Below are positions 51,064 through 53,810 of a DNA stretch of 53,810 nt, in pieces. Position 1 is the stretch's first letter; each line of letters opens with the position of its first letter. A model generated the notes under the pieces. The model saw nothing but the letters and a program-made list of their open reading frames with translations, ran no database searches and was not told the origin of the DNA. This DNA comes from Promineifilum sp. (lineage in GTDB: Bacteria > Chloroflexota > Anaerolineae > Promineifilales > Promineifilaceae): positions 1 to 53,810 of the forward strand of contig JACFOH010000012.1 of NCBI GenBank assembly GCA_019454405.1, in the 5' to 3' direction. Made by a program: the position numbers and the translations under genes.

Positions 51064-52779
51064 TTAGACCGCCTCTATCTTGCGCTGCATCGCCAGGATC
51101 TGGTCATGGGCAGCGTCCCACGCCCCAACCTGCATCAGATAGTCCACCTCGGCCAGCCAATTTTCGAGCTGAGGTTCACTATCCCCTGTTTCCTCGTCGA
51201 TTGGCGCTACAGGCAGGTCGTCTATTGTATCGGATGGCGAGGTATGTCTGTCCTGGGCCAGTTGTTCACGCAAAGCCGTCAGTACGTCGGGGAGGACAAC
51301 TGTTTGCACATCGGTATCGCGGCAGATCTGCAAAATGCGTTCCCGTTGCGGCTGCCGGATATTCTCAATGGCGAACAGAATCAGTCCTATATCATGAATA
51401 CTGACCAGTTGCGCAATTTCCTCCGTCCGGCCAAGAACCTGAACGCCGCCGATCCGCGCTCCCTGCTTGCGAGGGGAATCATCGACCATGCCGATGATGG
51501 AGAACGCCTGGCCCAACTCCGTCTTGCGAAGAAGGTAGGTGGCCAGGTTGCCAACCTCGCCTGCGCCGACGATGAGCACGCGCTCGCCGACAGACGATGC
51601 TGAACCCCGCAGGGTGATCCAGTGTTCCGATAGCCCCGTGATGATGCGCATGCGATAGCGCAAGAGGACAAAGCCGGTGAAGGCCAGCACGCCGCTCACA
51701 ACGATGAGACCAGAGGGTAGCAAGCGGTAGCCCAGATAGGGGACAAAGATATCGCGCGGTTGCCACACGAGATTGACCAACAACAGGATAAGCGTTGTCA
51801 GGCCGGACGACGCAGCCAGCGGAAACGCGTCATTGAAATCGGCCCACGACCACGCCACGCGGCCGATACCCAACGCCGCGTTCACCGTGCTGAAAATAAT
51901 CGCGATGGCGAAGGCCACGCCAACCGCGATGCTCCAGCCCAATTCCAACGGGCCGTTGCTGCGCCACAACAAGCCGGTGAACGCCACAGCCGCGAATGCT
52001 ATTAACCCATCGAGCACAAACCAGGAGAAGTAGCGGCTGATGAATTTGGCCAGCGGACCCCAGAACAAGAGATGTTCCGGCACGCGGCGTGTCTTCAACT
52101 GTGGCAGCAAGGCCAGCAAGGTCCAGAAGATGACGTCCAGGTCGGTCAGGAATGAACGATGGTGAACGTACAGCAGGTCAAGTCGCAGCTTGCTGGGCAG
52201 GATGACCTTCAGGTACTGGTCGATGACGTTGCCCCCTTGCAGCATACTTTCCTCATCGCGGTAGAGGACAGACGCCGGGCTGGTGATCCCCGGTCGCACT
52301 GAGAGCAAGGCTTGCCGGATGTCAGCCGGCCAATGTGTCACAAAGTCCTGATCCTCCGGCCGCGGCCCCACCAGGCTCATATCACCCTTCAAGACGTTCC
52401 ACAATTGCGGAAGTTCGTTGACCTTCGTCTCACGTAACCATTGGCCTAGCGGCGTGATCCGCGGGTCATCCTGGCCGGTGACTTTAGGACCGTTATAGCT
52501 GGCGGTTGCTTCATACATCGTCCGGAATTTGAGAATCTGGAACAAGCGGCCGCCACGGCCCACCCGGGTGCCCCAATAAAAGATGGGCCCTGGGGAATCG
52601 CGTTTAATCAGAACCGCTATCAGCAAAAAGGCAGGGAGCAGGGCGATAATTCCCAACGTGGAAATGACGATATCCAGCGTTCGGCGGGCGAAGTTATCCA
52701 GCAGGTGGGCGAGATCGGAGAATCCGGCTGAGAGCTTGACATCGGCTTTATGTGGTTGTCGGGCGATGCTACTGTTCAT
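51064..52779 (-). CDS. phosphoglycosyl transferase fused to C-terminal membrane bundle and Rossmann domain
   Basis: A 571-residue protein with unusual order. Residues 30-230 are a bacterial sugar transferase of the PglC/WcaJ catalytic type: membrane hairpin 36-58, KRDSPGPIFYWGTRVG, FQILKFRTM and TKVNELPQLWNVLKGDMSLV followed by GPRP. Then come about four helices (252-375), a Rossmann domain with VGAGEVGN (404-411) like CoA_binding_3, and a variable acidic tail. In WbaP/WcaJ proteins the helix-Rossmann part is N-terminal and the transferase C-terminal; here this is reversed. The catalytic Asp of the usual DELPQ is Asn121. It should start glycan assembly on undecaprenyl phosphate. Confidence 0.88.
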   Translation of the reverse strand: MNSSIARQPHKADVKLSAGFSDLAHLLDNFARRTLDIVISTLGIIALLPAFLLIAVLIKRDSPGPIFYWGTRVGRGGRLFQILKFRTMYEATASYNGPKVTGQDDPRITPLGQWLRETKVNELPQLWNVLKGDMSLVGPRPEDQDFVTHWPADIRQALLSVRPGITSPASVLYRDEESMLQGGNVIDQYLKVILPSKLRLDLLYVHHRSFLTDLDVIFWTLLALLPQLKTRRVPEHLLFWGPLAKFISRYFSWFVLDGLIAFAAVAFTGLLWRSNGPLELGWSIAVGVAFAIAIIFSTVNAALGIGRVAWSWADFNDAFPLAASSGLTTLILLLVNLVWQPRDIFVPYLGYRLLPSGLIVVSGVLAFTGFVLLRYRMRIITGLSEHWITLRGSASSVGERVLIVGAGEVGNLATYLLRKTELGQAFSIIGMVDDSPRKQGARIGGVQVLGRTEEIAQLVSIHDIGLILFAIENIRQPQRERILQICRDTDVQTVVLPDVLTALREQLAQDRHTSPSDTIDDLPVAPIDEETGDSEPQLENWLAEVDYLMQVGAWDAAHDQILAMQRKIEAV

Positions 52780-52782
52780 GTC

Positions 52783-53505
52783 TTACTCGGCCGGCCGGAT
52801 GATGGCCAGGTAGTGCGTGTTAAGCAATCGTAACTTCTCTAGCGACCATGCTCCGGTCCATGTCAACGGCACGAGGCGCCGTGCCAACGGCGGGGCCAGG
52901 GTGATCCGGTCAAATGTGAACCGGCATCCGGGAAAATAATTCTTGATCTCTGCTGGTCTAACCCCTCTCGTTTGCCTGTTCATCGGATTGATCCAGAAGT
53001 CATACCAAAGGATCGCACCATCAGGACGCAGCACTCGAAGCATTTCGTTAGCGACAGTATAGCAGATGCCCCGATCCAAAATCGATGAAAACACCGTGAA
53101 TTGTAGGAGGAGGTCGAAGGACTGATCGGGATAGGGCAGCTCCGTGCCCGAAGCACAACTCAGCGGCAGATGGGGTAGACGCTCATGAGCCACGGCCAAC
53201 CGTTCCGGCAGAAGGTCGACGCCATGCAACCGGTGGGGATCGGCGCCGTAGCCAAGCAGTTCCAGGAGGACGCCTCCCGTGCCGCAACCTACCTCGAGAA
53301 TGTCTTTACCGGCGAGGGGCCACAATCTTTCGGTGCGCAGGCGATGCAGGATAGCTCTCTGTCTTCCCTGTATCGCGAACAGATAGGCTGGGTTCGCCAG
53401 AGAATAAGCCCCGGCTTCGGTCATGCGGGCTACACGGCCGCTGTAGGCTTCGCGAATGCGGTTTGTTTCAGAGGAGGGTTCCGATCCCACGTCTGAGCTG
53501 CTCAC
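52783..53505 (-). CDS. class I SAM-dependent methyltransferase
   Basis: A 240-residue enzyme with GTG start, preceded by AAGGA. The SAM-binding motif I is ILEVGCGTGGVLLELLG, followed by GVDLLPERLAVAHE (acidic end of strand 2) and SFDLLLQFTVFSSILD (motif around strand 4). VLRPDGAILWYDFW is the usual strand 5. The acceptor is unknown; the position directly upstream of the phosphoglycosyl transferase (three bases) suggests methylation of a sugar or lipid-linked glycan. The start directly abuts the stop codon of the upstream gene. Confidence 0.87.
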   Translation of the reverse strand: MSSSDVGSEPSSETNRIREAYSGRVARMTEAGAYSLANPAYLFAIQGRQRAILHRLRTERLWPLAGKDILEVGCGTGGVLLELLGYGADPHRLHGVDLLPERLAVAHERLPHLPLSCASGTELPYPDQSFDLLLQFTVFSSILDRGICYTVANEMLRVLRPDGAILWYDFWINPMNRQTRGVRPAEIKNYFPGCRFTFDRITLAPPLARRLVPLTWTGAWSLEKLRLLNTHYLAIIRPAE

Positions 53506-53810
53506 TTATCCTTCGTTCCAGAAGCCTTGCGCCGGATCATAAACCAGCCGTATCGATCCCGTGGCCGGTATTTCGCGCCGCGTTATGCCACCCGCCAACT
53601 GGATATTTCCCCCGGTGACAACGGCAAACGGCACAGTCGCATATAGAGTAATAGCGCCAGCGAACAATGTATTGGAGAGTCCATCGGCCGTCCACCAATG
53701 AATATTGGCTACGTCGGCGGCGCCAAGCATATCGAACGCATCGTAGTTGCTCGAGATAACGAGGGTCGCGCCGGCGGGAAGAGTCGTCGGCGCCTTGCCG
53801 CCAATGGGCG
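53506..53810 (-). CDS. C-terminal end of an unknown beta-rich protein (cut by window edge)
   Basis: The frame stays open to the edge of the window, giving at least 100 C-terminal residues. They are rich in short beta-strand patterns (TLPAGATLVISSNYDAFDM, VVTGGNIQLAGGITRREIP) and end YDPAQGFWNEG. The repeating hydrophobic-glycine pattern resembles right-handed beta-helix or carbohydrate-active secreted proteins, but I cannot name a family. An internal ATG (53730) is unlikely to be the true start. Its TAA directly precedes the methyltransferase GTG. Confidence 0.6.
   Translation of the reverse strand, partial: PIGGKAPTTLPAGATLVISSNYDAFDMLGAADVANIHWWTADGLSNTLFAGAITLYATVPFAVVTGGNIQLAGGITRREIPATGSIRLVYDPAQGFWNEG

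Noticed and set aside
1..53810. Mobile elements, integrases, attachment sites or CRISPR arrays
   Set aside because: No transposase, integrase, target-site duplication or regularly spaced repeat was found; the AT repeat and short palindromes are the only repeats of note.

Overview
This window looks like bacterial chromosome with a GC content near 58-60%, short intergenic gaps, many ATGA start/stop overlaps and no insertion sequence, phage gene or CRISPR array. Several traits suggest a filamentous or sheathed member of the Chloroflexota (Anaerolineae/Ardenticatenia-like): c-di-AMP synthesis, LysM envelope proteins, many GT-C, GT2 and GT4 glycosyltransferases, lipoproteins but no outer-membrane assembly genes, and secreted hydrolases carrying a Y-F-P-x-x-x-R type motif. 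The assignment is an inference from gene content; no rRNA gene is present to confirm it.

Left part (1-16.8 kb). A minus-strand group encodes a GT-C membrane glycosyltransferase, a GT4 glycosyltransferase and a secreted GHL10-type glycoside hydrolase. Diverging from it, a near-consensus promoter drives a broken cyclase gene whose stop codon overlaps the mutY start. An SDR epimerase and a GT4 glycosyltransferase then diverge from a 47-bp gap. A minus-strand operon cdaA-cdaR-der joins c-di-AMP synthesis to the ribosome-assembly GTPase Der. It is followed by a double-LysM secreted protein, elongation factor P and a plus-strand trio of related zinc-ribbon proteins of unknown function.

Phosphorus region (16.9-24.8 kb, echoed at 35.3 kb). 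After ridA come an OmpR/PhoB-type response regulator, a histidine phosphatase, a PhnD-type lipoprotein, a PhnC-type ATPase, an 852-residue permease made of two PhnE domains with two inserted Ig-like ectodomains, and a HAMP histidine kinase. This reads as a phosphonate/phosphite/phosphate uptake island with its own two-component system. A secreted two-domain phytase lies 11 kb further on.

Middle (24.8-37.8 kb). This holds a quinone oxidoreductase with a palindromic operator-like site and a cluster with a flippase-like membrane protein, two paralogous alkaline-phosphatase-superfamily enzymes and a polyprenyl-type GT2. The cluster is interrupted by an AT-richer two-gene cassette of unknown function. 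Next come a C/T-type proline racemase homologue (predicted trans-3-hydroxy-L-proline dehydratase), a solitary dnaK, the phytase and a tRNA with anticodon CAU.

Right part (37.9-53.8 kb, all minus strand). Read in the direction of transcription it contains the end of an unknown protein, a methyltransferase, a phosphoglycosyl transferase with unusual domain order, a LegB-like dehydratase, a sugar nucleotidyltransferase, a DegT aminotransferase, a Wzz/BY-kinase, a four-cysteine LysM membrane protein, an O-antigen-ligase-like polymerase with a TPR-like tail, an ABC-F ATPase, coaE, a small membrane protein and a site-2 protease. Most of this is an exopolysaccharide locus.

The observations most worth following are the fused permease with Ig-like domains, the permuted phosphoglycosyl transferase, the zinc-ribbon trio, the truncated cyclase used as a leader for mutY, and -10 boxes placed 7-9 bases before start codons, which suggest leaderless mRNAs.
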